A stretch of 64,000 nucleotides of DNA from JBBRBB01 sp963830175 (GCA_963830175.1 CAWHKV010000004.1:158436-222435); one strand, 5' to 3'; shown: positions 38,540 through 48,356, numbered from the stretch's first letter. Notes: a model not told the origin generated them from the letters alone. Program-made: numbers and translations.

Positions 38540-39687
38540 ATGTTGTGGTTCTTAATAATATTGATGATAATTCTGTTGAGTGGTTATGCCTATTTAATGG
38601 AAAGTTATCGGTATTGGTTTTTGCAGATAAAACACTTTCAGCCTACCATTACTTCCACACCTACATTAAGGTTTAGTGTTATCATTCCCGCCCGTAATGA
38701 GGAGCAAAATATTGGAAAATGTTTGCAAACAGTACTGAGCCAAGACTATCCAAGTGAGTTGTTTGAAGTGATCGTAATCAACGATCATTCAACCGATAAT
38801 ACGGCATCAATTGTTGAAGCTTTAAAAAACAACCATAGCAATCTTAAATTATTAAACTTACAAGATCTTATTGCGGGTGAGCAGCTCAACTCTTACAAAA
38901 AGAAAGCTATTGAGCAGGCCATCAAACTGGCTTCTGGTAATTGGATTATAACCACGGATGCCGATTGTTTTGTTGGCCCCCACTGGATTAGTTTATTTGC
39001 AAATTTTATAGAGCGCACCAATGCATTATTTGTGGCAGCACCTGTTGCCTTTACCAACGAACATTCATTCCTTTCCATTTTTCAGTGCCTCGATTTTATG
39101 ACGCTTCAAGGCATTACAGCAGCATCTGTAAACAATAGTTTTCATAGTATGTGCAATGGGGCAAACCTTGCTTATAGTAAAGAGGCGTTTTTTAGTGTTG
39201 GCGGTTTTTGGGGTATTGATGATATTGCTAGTGGTGATGATATGCTTTTGATGCATAAAATCTATAAAAAGTACCCGGGCAGGGTTAAGTATCTTTTTTC
39301 TAAAGACATGATTGTCGAGACCGCAGCCATGCCAACCTGGAAACAATTTTTAAATCAAAGAATACGCTGGGCAAGCAAGGCCGATAAGTATGATGATAAG
39401 CGTATTGTGTTAGTTCTTATATCGGTGTATTTGTTCAACATATCTTTTTTAGTATTGCCTTTTATGGCGTTTTGGTACACGCAGGTAGCTTTGGGATGGC
39501 TTTTGTTACTAGCAGGCAAAACCATTGTTGAGTTAGATTTCTGTGGCCTGTTGCACGCTTTTTTAATCAACAAAAATTGCTGTGGTGGTTTCCGCTAATG
39601 CAGCCGGTGCATATATTATATACAGTAGTTGCCGGCTGGTTAGGTAAGTTTGGCACTTACAAATGGAAAGGCAGGGTGGTTCGTTAA
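38540..39687 (+). CDS. Family 2 glycosyltransferase, membrane-bound, frameshifted near 3' end
   Basis: A single-pass-start GT2 enzyme. After an N-terminal membrane helix come FSVIIPARNEEQNI, DHSTDNT, the metal motif TDADC and NQRIRWASK, then C-terminal helices. The frame breaks near 39540-39560; in the next frame the normal family ending continues as RFFNQQKLLWWFPLMQPVH and YKWKGRVVR, stopping at 39687. The domain style fits lipid- or cell-surface-glycan synthesis. ATG at 38540 preferred over a TTG at 38522. Confidence 0.87.
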
Positions 39688-39695
39688 ACGAATAC

Positions 39696-40162
39696 TTATC
39701 CGGCTACCATTACGTTGCGTGCAAAACTTTCTTCAAGAGAAATAAAAGTTTCGGTTCGTTCTATGCCTTTTATCTTTTGCAGTTCATCGTGCAGTACAAA
39801 GCGAAGTTGGTTAATGTCTTTACAAACAATTTCGGCAAACATGCTATAGTTGCCGGTAGTATAATTTAAGCGAACAATTTGAGGAATCTTTTTCAACTCC
39901 TTCATTACACTATCGTACAACGAACTTTTTTCAAGATAAATTCCTATAAAAGCAATTACATCGTAACCAGTGCTTTTAAATCTACATTAAGTCTTGTGCC
40001 TTTTACAATGCCAAGCTCCTGTAGTTTTTTAATTCTTACATGAATGGTTCCGCCGGAAACAAACAATTTTTTCCCAAGATCGGCATAAGATATCTCAGCA
40101 GTTTCCATCATTTCATGAATGATCTGGTAATCAAGTTTGTCAAGATTTAATTTGCCCGCCAT
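39696..40162 (-). CDS. Lrp/AsnC family transcriptional regulator, frameshifted
   Basis: An amino-acid-responsive DNA-binding protein of about 155 residues. The N-terminal winged helix-turn-helix (LDKLDYQIIHEMMETAEIS, then LFVSGGTIHVRIKKLQELG) is followed by the RAM ligand domain (IAFIGIYLEKSS; TGNYSMFAEIV). One G is missing near 39966: restoring GGG turns LVTM-stop into LGYDVIAFIG, the usual linker. Convergent with the GT2 gene, 8 bp apart. Confidence 0.9.
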
Positions 40163-40347
40163 CTTTTACATATGTTTTAAATACTTTTCAACGTATACTA
40201 AGCAAATATTTAAATATTTTCTAAACTTATCAAAATTTTATTGAAATACTGTCAACAAAAAGAACTAAAACTGCTTAATATTGCATTATCAAGTTCATTG
40301 AAAATACGGAATTAATAATAAGTAATACTTTTTTAAATCACATATAC

Positions 40348-40517
40348 TGTGGGGTGATGAAATTTTTGGCAGACATGCCCTCTTGTCTCGGGGGTGAGGA
40401 TCACGGGATAAACTTAGCGTAGAGCCGACTGTTCCTTGCGTTCGGCCGACCAGGGTTGACCACTAAACTTTGCGCTATGCTAACTGCCTCGTGGAGGTTC
40501 GACCCCTCCCCCTACAG
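40348..40517 (+). ncRNA. tRNA-like RNA with a large branched variable domain, copy 1 (170 nt)
   Basis: Folds as a class-II tRNA. Acceptor TGTGGGG pairs with CCCTACA and G is the discriminator. The D arm is ATG..CAT with the loop carrying GG. The anticodon-position arm is CCCTC/GGGGG with loop TTGTCTC. The T arm is GGAGG/CCTCC with TTCGACC. Between anticodon and T arm, GAGG/CCTC forms the base of a domain holding a 10-bp stem (TAGCGTAGAG with CTTTGCGCTA), a hairpin (GCCGA/TCGGC) and conserved unpaired words GGGATAAAC, GGGTTGACCAC and GCTAACT. Several pairs differ from copy 2 by compensatory changes. CCA is not encoded. Function unknown. Confidence 0.72.
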
Positions 40518-40545
40518 CTTTCATTATATAAGTTTTTTTACATAC

Positions 40546-40708
40546 TGTGGAGTGATGAAATTTTTGGCAGACATGCCCTCTTGTCTCGGGGGTGAGGATT
40601 ATGGGATAAACGAAGTGTAATGCCTTTCGCAAGAAAGACTGGGGTTGACCACCACAACATTGCACTTTGGCTAACTACCTCGTGAAGGTTCGATCCCTTC
40701 TTCCACAG
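40546..40708 (+). ncRNA. tRNA-like RNA, copy 2 (163 nt)
   Basis: Tandem with copy 1, 28 bp apart. Acceptor TGTGGAG with TTCCACA; D arm and anticodon-position arm as copy 1; T arm GAAGG/CCTTC with TTCGATC. The inserted domain has a 10-bp stem (AAGTGTAATG with CATTGCACTT) and a GNRA hairpin CTTTC-GCAA-GAAAG. Relative to copy 1, the long stem, acceptor and T stem all change on both sides so that pairing is kept. Spurious minus-strand ORFs overlie it. Confidence 0.72.
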
Positions 40709-40951
40709 CATTTTTGCTCACAACAGGCTGAAAATAACAGCTTATAAATTCTGTATAACAATGCATATGTACCATTTTATTGGGCATGGCTTACTTCATA
40801 ATTGATTTTTCTTCTTCATTGCTATTGCTTTCTTTCCCTTTGTAACATACGCTTTTAGTAAGAGCTAATGTTTTATATTTAATCGTCAGATATCTGTGAT
40901 TTTAATAGTCGCAATACCAAACTAAACAGTTAAGCATACTTATTCTGCCTT
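40709..40951. other. Intergenic region upstream of the GH3 gene
   Basis: AT-rich, no gene and no clear terminator after copy 2. Presumably holds the GH3 promoter. Confidence 0.3.
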
Positions 40952-43129
40952 ATGAAGACACAATTTATATTGTATTGCTTTTTACAAGCCGCAGCCATAC
41001 AAATCAATGCTCAATCACCCATTTACTTAAATACCAAATTACCGGCTGAAGTTCGAGCCAAAGATCTTGTAAGCCGTTTGTCGCTAGAAGAAAAGGTACA
41101 ACAAATGACTAACGCGGCTCCTGCAATTCCACGGCTTAATATACCTGCATACAATTGGTGGAACGAAGCATTACATGGCGTTGGGCGATCTGGACCTGCT
41201 ACCGTATTTCCACAGGCCATTGGGCTGGCGGCAACTTTTGATAATGCACTTGCTGAAAAAGAAGCTTCAGCAATTTCAGATGAGGCAAGAGCACTTTATA
41301 ATGTATATGCGGCCAAAGGCAATCACGGCCAATATAGCGGGCTTACTTTCTGGACACCTAACATCAACATATTTCGAGATCCCCGCTGGGGCCGCGGTCA
41401 GGAAACCTATGGTGAAGACCCTTTCTTAACGGCTCAAATGGGTGTTGGTTTTGTAAAAGGCTTGCAAGGCAACGACCCGCGTTATTTAAAAACGGCCGCT
41501 TGTGCAAAACATTATGCGGTACATAGCGGGCCGGAAAAATTAAGACATGAGTTTAACGCCACAGTTTCAAAGAAAGATCTTTGGGAAACCTATTTGCCCG
41601 CCTTTCATGCGCTGGTAAATGCAGGTGTAAACGGCGTGATGTGTGCTTACAATGCTACCAATAACGAACCCTGCTGCGGCAACCAGTATTTGCTACAAGA
41701 TGTACTTAGAGAACAATGGAAATTTAAAGGATATGTGACCTCGGATTGTGGTGCATTAGCTGATATATACGAAGGCCATAAATTTGTTGCGAACAAAGAA
41801 GAAGCTGCTGCACTTGCCATAAAACGCGGGGTGAATTTAGATTGTGGTGATGTATTGCCCGCCCTTGTACAAGCAGTAAAACAAGGTTTGATGTCAGAAA
41901 AAACTGTTGATAGTGCGCTAACTACCTTAATGCTTACACGCTTTAAGTTAGGATTGTTCGACGCGGTGAGTTCGAACCCATATAACAAACTTAGATACGC
42001 GGTAGTAAATTCAAATACCAATAGAAACCTTGCCAGAACAGTGGCACAAAAGTCAATTGTGCTATTAAAAAACAATGGCGCATTACCCTTAAAAAACGAC
42101 CTGAAAAAATATTTTGTAACGGGCCCAAACGCATCTAACGTTGATGTATTATTGGGAAACTACTATGGCCTGAATAGTAAAATGGTCACAATTTTAGAAG
42201 GCATTGTAGCGCAGCTATCTCCATCAAGCCAAATTGAATACCGGCCCGGTATCTTGCTCGATCAGGATAATTCTAATCCCATCAACTGGGCAATATCCGA
42301 AGCTAAAGGAAGTGATGCTACCATTTTGGTAATGGGCATTTCCGGCTTGCTGGAAGGTGAAGAAGGTGAGTCTATTGCATCCCCTTCATTTGGTGACCGG
42401 CTTGACTATAACATTCCCAAAAATCAGATTGATTACTTGAAGAAGCTGCGCCAAAAAAATAACAAACCAATTATTGCGGTTGTAACCGGCGGCAGCCCAA
42501 TGAACCTTACTGAGGTGCATGAACTTGCTGATGCCGTCTTGATGGTTTGGTATCCCGGAGAAGAGGGTGGCAATGCGGTAGCAGATGTAATTTTCGGTAA
42601 GATATCACCTTCGGGTAAGTTGCCTATTACCTTTCCAAAATCGCTAAATGATTTGCCGGCTTATGAAAATTATTCAATGCAAGGCAGAACATACCGCTAT
42701 ATGCAGGCAACGCCACAATACCCTTTTGGTTTTGGGCTAAGCTATACCCATTTTACTTATAACAACATCCGTTTATCCAAATCCACCATATCAAAATCTG
42801 AAACTATTACGGCAGAAGTTACAATAACGAACACAGGAAAAATACCAGCAGATGAGGTAGTTCAGCTTTATGTAACGCATCCTCAGTCAAATACACAGGT
42901 TCCACTATATTCTTTAAAAGGATTTAAACGGATAACACTTGCAGGCGGCGCATCACAAAAAGTTAGCTTCTCTCTTACTCCAGAAAAGTTACAACTGATT
43001 AACGAACAGGGACAGGGTTTTGTACCTAACGGCGATGTTAAAATATTTATCGGAGGCACTTTACCATCAGACAGGAGTTTAGCGCTGGGAGCTGCCAGAC
43101 CCGCTGAAATAAAGCTTACAATCAAATAA
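40952..43129 (+). CDS. Secreted GH3 beta-glycosidase (xylosidase/glucosidase type)
   Basis: A 725-residue exo-glycosidase with a signal peptide to about residue 21 (ending INAQ). GH3 N-domain features: WWNEALHGVG, FRDPRWGRGQETYGEDP, ACAKHYAVHSGPE and the catalytic nucleophile region VTSDCGALADIY. The GH3 C-domain and a terminal fibronectin-III-like domain (EVVQLYVTHPQS) follow. The form resembles beta-xylosidases and beta-glucosidases of Bacteroidota. 38 bp before a GH63-like gene, so probably one operon for plant or bacterial glycan breakdown. Confidence 0.92.
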   Translation: MKTQFILYCFLQAAAIQINAQSPIYLNTKLPAEVRAKDLVSRLSLEEKVQQMTNAAPAIPRLNIPAYNWWNEALHGVGRSGPATVFPQAIGLAATFDNALAEKEASAISDEARALYNVYAAKGNHGQYSGLTFWTPNINIFRDPRWGRGQETYGEDPFLTAQMGVGFVKGLQGNDPRYLKTAACAKHYAVHSGPEKLRHEFNATVSKKDLWETYLPAFHALVNAGVNGVMCAYNATNNEPCCGNQYLLQDVLREQWKFKGYVTSDCGALADIYEGHKFVANKEEAAALAIKRGVNLDCGDVLPALVQAVKQGLMSEKTVDSALTTLMLTRFKLGLFDAVSSNPYNKLRYAVVNSNTNRNLARTVAQKSIVLLKNNGALPLKNDLKKYFVTGPNASNVDVLLGNYYGLNSKMVTILEGIVAQLSPSSQIEYRPGILLDQDNSNPINWAISEAKGSDATILVMGISGLLEGEEGESIASPSFGDRLDYNIPKNQIDYLKKLRQKNNKPIIAVVTGGSPMNLTEVHELADAVLMVWYPGEEGGNAVADVIFGKISPSGKLPITFPKSLNDLPAYENYSMQGRTYRYMQATPQYPFGFGLSYTHFTYNNIRLSKSTISKSETITAEVTITNTGKIPADEVVQLYVTHPQSNTQVPLYSLKGFKRITLAGGASQKVSFSLTPEKLQLINEQGQGFVPNGDVKIFIGGTLPSDRSLALGAARPAEIKLTIK

Positions 43130-43167
43130 ATTTTTTTTTATAACACGCTCATTTACACAAGCACAAT

Positions 43168-44535
43168 ATGCACAGCAAAAAGTTAGGTGTCTTAATATGC
43201 ACTTTGGTACTTTCAACTATGACTGCCTTCAGTCAAAAGACTAATTCTGTAGCGCAATACATTAAGATCATTCAAACCAATATTTATAAAGATTATAAAG
43301 GGATGTATCGCAAAGGTGGCGGCTCACTGGTGTATCCTTTTCTTACGCCCGGTAGCAATCAATACAGCAACGTTTTATGGGATTGGGATTCTTGGTTGAG
43401 TAACATTGCACTTCGCCAAATTTTAACCAATATTGGTTCTGATAAAGACAAACAGGAAGCTATACAATACGAGCAGGGTTGTGTTTTAAATTTTCTGCAC
43501 TATGGAGATTGGGATGGTTATTTGCCCATTGTAATATGGGAAGATTCGAAGCCCAGAGATATACGGCCTGAGGATATTTACAACGTAAATATGCACAAGC
43601 CGGTGCTGGCTCAACATGCAGCCTTCATTACAAAAACAAATGGCGGCAATGCAGAATGGCTTCGCGAAAAATTTTATCATTTACAGGCGTTTGTAAACAA
43701 CTATAAATCGCACCACCGAAATAAAGCAACTGGTTTATACTACTGGCAAAGCGATGTAGCTATTGGCGTAGATAATGATCCGGCAACTTTTTTCAGACCT
43801 GCAAAAAGCTCAGGCTCCATTTACCTGAATTGTTTGATGTACAAAGAATTACTGGCAATGGTTTACCTGGCTAAGCAGTTGAACATATCCGCAGTAGGGC
43901 AAGAGTTTGCTGATGATGCCGCCGCTCTAAAAGCCGCTATACAAAAGAATTGCTGGGACGAACGCGATGGATTCTTTTATAGCGTTGACCTGAATTTACG
44001 GCCGGTAGACAATGCTGCTGATAATACTCTGGGTAAAACATTTATTATACACAGCGGCTATCCGCGCGATTATGATTGCCTGATACAGCGCCTTGAAGTT
44101 TGGACAGGTTTTATGCCCATGTGGGCAGGTATAGCCACACCGGCGCAAGCAGAAAGAATGGTAAAAGAACATTTTGCAAATACGAAAACTTTTAACGCGG
44201 CTGCAGGTGTAAGAACGCTATCGAAAATGGAAAAGATGTATAGCCTGCGTGCAAGTGCAAATCCATCAAACTGGCGTGGGCCTATTTGGGGCATATCAAA
44301 TTACATGGTATTTAAAGGGCTGGAAGATTATGGTTTTAAAAAAGAAGCAAGAGAACTGGCCGTTAAAACCATCAATCTCTTTGGAAAAGACTTCGAAAAA
44401 AGTGGCGCGCTCCATGAATATTATGAACCCGAAACCGGCGAACCACTATTGAATAAAGGTTTTCAAAACTGGAATTATCTGGTGCTTAATATGGCTGCCT
44501 GGTTGCAAGGTAAAACGGTAGTTTCTGAATTTTAA
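43168..44535 (+). CDS. Secreted (alpha/alpha)6 glycoside hydrolase, GH63/GH37-like
   Basis: A 455-residue secreted protein (signal peptide to about residue 22, TMTAFSQ). Motifs of the trehalase/glucosidase I/MGH group include WDWDSWLSNIALRQ near the start, and SNWRGPIWGISNY plus GALHEYYEPETGEP toward the C-terminus, which hold the likely acid and base residues. The substrate is not clear: alpha-mannosyl- or alpha-glucosyl-linked glycans are usual. Partner of the GH3 upstream. Confidence 0.85.
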   Translation: MHSKKLGVLICTLVLSTMTAFSQKTNSVAQYIKIIQTNIYKDYKGMYRKGGGSLVYPFLTPGSNQYSNVLWDWDSWLSNIALRQILTNIGSDKDKQEAIQYEQGCVLNFLHYGDWDGYLPIVIWEDSKPRDIRPEDIYNVNMHKPVLAQHAAFITKTNGGNAEWLREKFYHLQAFVNNYKSHHRNKATGLYYWQSDVAIGVDNDPATFFRPAKSSGSIYLNCLMYKELLAMVYLAKQLNISAVGQEFADDAAALKAAIQKNCWDERDGFFYSVDLNLRPVDNAADNTLGKTFIIHSGYPRDYDCLIQRLEVWTGFMPMWAGIATPAQAERMVKEHFANTKTFNAAAGVRTLSKMEKMYSLRASANPSNWRGPIWGISNYMVFKGLEDYGFKKEARELAVKTINLFGKDFEKSGALHEYYEPETGEPLLNKGFQNWNYLVLNMAAWLQGKTVVSEF

Positions 44536-44557
44536 ACGAAAGGAAACATTCAGATCA

Positions 44558-45400
44558 CTATTTCTGCCCAACATATTTTTCACAGACACTTCTCAACTCA
44601 GCCTCATCTGCCGGAGATCTGAACCACATTTTCATATTTTCTTTAAGCAATGCATCAGCAAACGCTCTTGCAGTACTAAAATTATTTTTTTCTATTCTAT
44701 CAATCCAATGGATGCCACTTGGTGTGAGCGCCACTACCGTAACAGGTCCTCCAATTTTGCTAATGGTATCTTTATTTTCAGCTTTAATTCTAAGCTTTAC
44801 CAAGCCTTCGCTAAACACAACAGCCTGATCAACATGCGCCGTTTCTAAAAAAGGAACATGATGTAAATAGTTATTTTTTTGGCTACTGAAATACCCGGAC
44901 AACAAAAGTTGCTCTTGCCTTAAACCACAATATCTCTTTACGATGGCTTCGTTTCCATTAAAGCCGGCAATAATTATTACGTTGTTGTCAAAAAGGTTTT
45001 TAAAATCTCCATCGTTCAACTGCTTTGCAGCAAAAGATTTAAATACTCCATAAAATCTTGCAAGCGCAATAGATGTTTTATGTGTTTGGTTGAATAGCTT
45101 GAACAATCCTGAAAATCTGAGGTGTTCAAAACTATTATTTCCGGCTACTGCCACCAATATTTGGTGATGCTGAAACACTTTAGGCTCATGGTCATAATAA
45201 GCCATCACCTTACCGTCACCATCAAAAAAAGCATGGCGCGATTCGGAGGCAATTACGATACCATTAGGCGTTAGAGAAGCAATTATAAATGCGCCGCCTT
45301 CAGAAATGTGATTGTTTTTCAAAAGTATAGACTGATTATAAGCAACAAAACCCCAGCAACCGCTGATGATTAATGTGAGTAAAAGTCTAATATAAACCAT
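44558..45400 (-). CDS. Secreted Ntn-hydrolase/proteasome-beta-like protein
   Basis: A 280-residue protein with a hydrophobic export signal (residues 3-21). After about residue 36 the sequence GGAFIIASLTPNGIVIASESR, then VFQHHQILVAVAGN, resembles the first strands of proteasome beta/HslV subunits (TTxxG..DGVVLAADSR). The expected N-terminal Thr nucleophile is Gly/Ala here. The fold call is from pattern only and could be wrong; activity cannot be assumed. It lies convergent to the GH63-like gene, with no clear terminator in the 22 bp between the two stop codons. Confidence 0.6.
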   Translation of the reverse strand: MVYIRLLLTLIISGCWGFVAYNQSILLKNNHISEGGAFIIASLTPNGIVIASESRHAFFDGDGKVMAYYDHEPKVFQHHQILVAVAGNNSFEHLRFSGLFKLFNQTHKTSIALARFYGVFKSFAAKQLNDGDFKNLFDNNVIIIAGFNGNEAIVKRYCGLRQEQLLLSGYFSSQKNNYLHHVPFLETAHVDQAVVFSEGLVKLRIKAENKDTISKIGGPVTVVALTPSGIHWIDRIEKNNFSTARAFADALLKENMKMWFRSPADEAELRSVCEKYVGQK

Positions 45401-45475
45401 TTTGAAAATTGAATATTAAGATTGTTAGGCAGCGTGATAAGTAAAATACATGAATGCATATATAAAAAATAAATC

Positions 45476-45504
45476 TTGTTTATTTAAAATTTGTTCTACT
45501 TTCG
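45476..45504 (+). promoter_or_regulatory. Putative promoter of tRNA-like copy 3
   Basis: TTG, 18-bp gap, then TACTTTCG, one mismatch from TAnnTTTG. Transcription would start near 45510, leaving a ~30-nt 5' leader before the folded RNA. Confidence 0.45.
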
Positions 45505-45539
45505 TCCACCCTAAAAAAAGGGGGAAGTTCTTATAATAC

Positions 45540-45701
45540 TGTGGAGTGATGAAATTTTTGGCAGACATGCCCTCTTGTCTCGGGGGTGAGGATCATGGAA
45601 TAAACGGAGCGTAATGCCTTTCGCAAGAAAGACTGGGGTTGACCACCACACATTGCACTTTGGCTAACTACCTCGTGAAGGTTCGAGCCCTTCTTCCACA
45701 G
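45540..45701 (+). ncRNA. tRNA-like RNA, copy 3 (162 nt)
   Basis: Nearly identical to copy 2 but 4.8 kb away. It has the same acceptor, D, anticodon-position and T arms, the GCAA-capped hairpin and the conserved GGGTTGACCAC. Differences fall in the long stem (one C.A mismatch) and T loop (TTCGAGC). It has its own promoter-like sequence and an intrinsic terminator starting a few bases after the 3' end, so it is an independent transcription unit. Confidence 0.75.
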
Positions 45702-45705
45702 CAAA

Positions 45706-45740
45706 AAAGCCTCTACCAAAACGGTGGAGGCTTTTTCGTT
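45706..45740 (+). terminator. Intrinsic terminator of tRNA-like copy 3
   Basis: AGCCTCTACC pairs with GGTGGAGGCT (one wobble) around CAAAACG-type loop, followed by TTTTT. Confidence 0.85.
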
Positions 45741-45880
45741 AAATACTCTTTGTAAATTTCTGTTATGTCTGTGCAGGCTTGTTTCCTGTTTTGAATTTTT
45801 TTAGCTTCCATTTTTCTCTCCTTTGCTTGTTGTTTTTTCAATCCCGTTTAAGGGCTGAGCTGCTGCTAGATCCACTCATA

Positions 45881-46092
45881 TTACTCCCGCTCCGCCAGTG
45901 CCAACGGGCTACCTGGTGTAACATCATGCGGGCCATTGTTGCGGGCAACCTTCGGACGCTCTCCTTTTTTTAAAGGTTTTGGCTTGTTTTTGATCGTTTT
46001 AACCGATTGCTTTTTAATGGTTGTTGCCGACTTTGGGCCTTGGGTGCCGAAACCAAAGGCAAGAAATGCTGAGCTATCATTATTCTCTTCAT
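45881..46092 (-). CDS. Possible small basic protein, ~70 aa, frameshifted at its start
   Basis: On the minus strand a frame open from upstream of 46092 to a TAA at 45881 has a protein-like make-up (SSAFLAFGFGTQGPKSA, then a Lys-rich stretch, then KVARNNGPHDVTPGSP). It lacks an in-frame start, but the ATG at 46092 lies one base out of frame; one extra A after ATGAA would join it, the same type of indel seen in known genes nearby. Unknown family; a chance ORF is possible. Confidence 0.35.
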
Positions 46093-46192
46093 AATACTTT
46101 TTTAAAAGGAAGTCGCAAAAATGTTGCCTATAATAAAAGGGAACTAAGCCTTACTAAGACAGATTCCCAAATAATTTAACCTATAAAGAATT

Positions 46193-48356
46193 TTATTGAA
46201 CAATTTTTAACTCATCCACTATATGCTTAGCACCGCCTAATTTTTCAATGCACCATAATACATAACGTACATCAACACAAATGGTGCGATTTAAATCTTT
46301 GTCAAACGCCAGCTTATGACTTAGTGCTTCATAATTACCATCGAACGCAAGGCCCAATAAAGCACCTGTTGCACTAATAACCGGCGAGCCAGAGTTACCA
46401 CCCGTTATATCATTTGTAGTTATAAACCCTACTACTACATCATTAAACTTTGGATCAGCATAGCGACCAAAATCCTTTGCCTTATATAGATCAATATATT
46501 TTTGTGGTAGATCGAACTCATAATCGCCCGGCTGGTATTTTTCCATAACACCTTTCATTGTGGTTACATAATCGTAATGTACCGCATCCTTAGGTTCGTA
46601 GCTTTTTACATTACCATAACTAACGCGCATGGTAAAGTTTGCATCCGGATACATTAGCTTGGCTTTTGCAGGATTCATTTCCATAATACCTTTTAAATAT
46701 AGCCTTCCTAAATCTGCGTTTTTAGTTAAGAATGTTGAATACAAGCCCGCATAATTATCATTATAATTTTTAACAAAAGCAGCGGCAGTTTTAAAGGCAG
46801 GATCGTTGGTGATAACACTCACATCCGGGTTTTGTACAAAGTTGTTCCAGTCGTTTGTTTTAAAAACAATGGTTGTTTGAAACAGAACTTCCGCAAACTT
46901 TTTAAATGCATCAGCATTGTTACTGCCATACTCTTTTAAAAGGTTTTCGTAAAAGCTTGTAGGCTGCTGGCTTTTATCAATGTCTTCGTAAAACATGCGT
47001 AAGGCATCCGCAACAATATTTCTATCGCTTGTTATGTTTTCTGTTTTTAAAAACGCAGTCCTTTGAGCGTCCGCAGCGGCTACTGCTCTTGCTATCTCTT
47101 CTTTAGAAACGTCTTTCTTATTCAATGCAGCTTCTAAACCAATCCAACTAGATGCAAACGATAATAAAGGAGAACCCATAATGCCTTCAATTAAATATTG
47201 GCGATGTTTGGCATAAGGTTTCCATGCCTCATAATTGGTTTTGTAGTCGTTAAATATATTTTGATATTCACCTTTGCCTAATGCCCAGCTTACAAATTGG
47301 TTTTCATAATTTTTCTTTTGGCCATAAACATCATACTTCAATAATTGCTTGGTTTCGCCATCAAAAAATTTCCAATAATTGGCTATGGATGCATAATCGG
47401 ATGCCAATTGGAGTTTTACCTCTGGTGAGTTTTTCATTTCAGCATACATGTGCTTTAGGCGCATATCACGCAACTTTACAAGCGAAGGATTATTGATGTC
47501 TGTAGCAAGGTTAATTCCATAAGAACTTTCGTACCTGTTTGTCCCTCCCGGATATCCATATATCATAGCATAATCGCCCTCGCGCACGCCTTTTATTGAA
47601 ACAGGCAGATAGTACTTGGGCTTTAATGGAACGTTTGCGGCATTGTATGCTGCAGGCTTACCATCCTTGCTCGTGTATACTCTAAAAACCGAAAAATCTC
47701 CGGTATGTCTTGGCCACTCCCAATTGTCTGTATCGCCACCATATTTACCAATACTTTCCGGCGGTGTACCAACAAGTCTGATGTCTTTATAAACATCGTA
47801 CACATACAAGGAAAAACTGGTTGCCTTTAAACATAGAGGCTACCGTTGCAGTTTTAAAAGCATCATCACCTACAACTTGTTTAATGATGTCTGCATTTAC
47901 ATCAGCAAGTTTTTTGGTTCTATCTGCGCCCGATAAAGTACCTAATGCATCATTAACTTTTTTAGTTACATCTTCTATCCTATTTAAAAACCGTACAGTT
48001 AGGTTAGCTGATGGAATTTCCTGAGTTTTATTGGCTGCATAAAATCCATTAGCAAGATAATTATGCTCAACTGTTGAAGCTGATGCAATGGCACCATAAC
48101 CACAATGATGGTTAGTGAAAATTAAACCCTGATCACTTACAATTTCGCCCGTACAACCGTTGCCGAAAATAATAATCGCATCCTTCAACGATGATTTGTT
48201 GGCACTGTACAATTGTTCGGGCTTCAACTTTAATCCTCTTTTCACCATATCATTATATACCTGTTGGCCAAGTAACATGGGTAGCCACATCCCTTCATCG
48301 GCCTGGGCTTTGGCCAAAACAAATAACACTGCAATCGATAGAAATATCTTCTTCAT
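46193..48356 (-). CDS. S46 family dipeptidyl-peptidase (DPP7-like), frameshifted
   Basis: Periplasmic or surface serine exopeptidase that releases dipeptides. Signal peptide MKKIFLSIAVLFVLAKAQA. The chymotrypsin-fold triad is visible: His in FTNHHCGYG, Asp in GGDTDNWEWPRHTGDF and Ser in TGGNSGSPV. GLAFDGNYEA has Gly where acidic-specific DPP11 has Arg, so DPP7-like hydrophobic specificity is more likely. The frame breaks near 47807; removing one base joins NQFF to YVYDVYKDIRLVG. About 720 residues, normal for the family. Peptides are a preferred carbon source for many Bacteroidota. Confidence 0.92.

Noticed and set aside
40480..40665. Minus-strand ORF over tRNA-like copy 2 (and a near-identical one at 45531-45719)
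   Set aside because: They are shadows of the repeated RNA. Similarity between them reflects RNA conservation, and compensatory changes track RNA stems, not codons.
40348..45701. Reading the repeats as group I introns in tRNA-Leu, or as tmRNA
   Set aside because: The insert sits in the variable arm, not the anticodon loop, is too short and lacks P/Q/R/S core motifs. tmRNA lacks a D stem and anticodon arm and is not present in three copies with no tag ORF.
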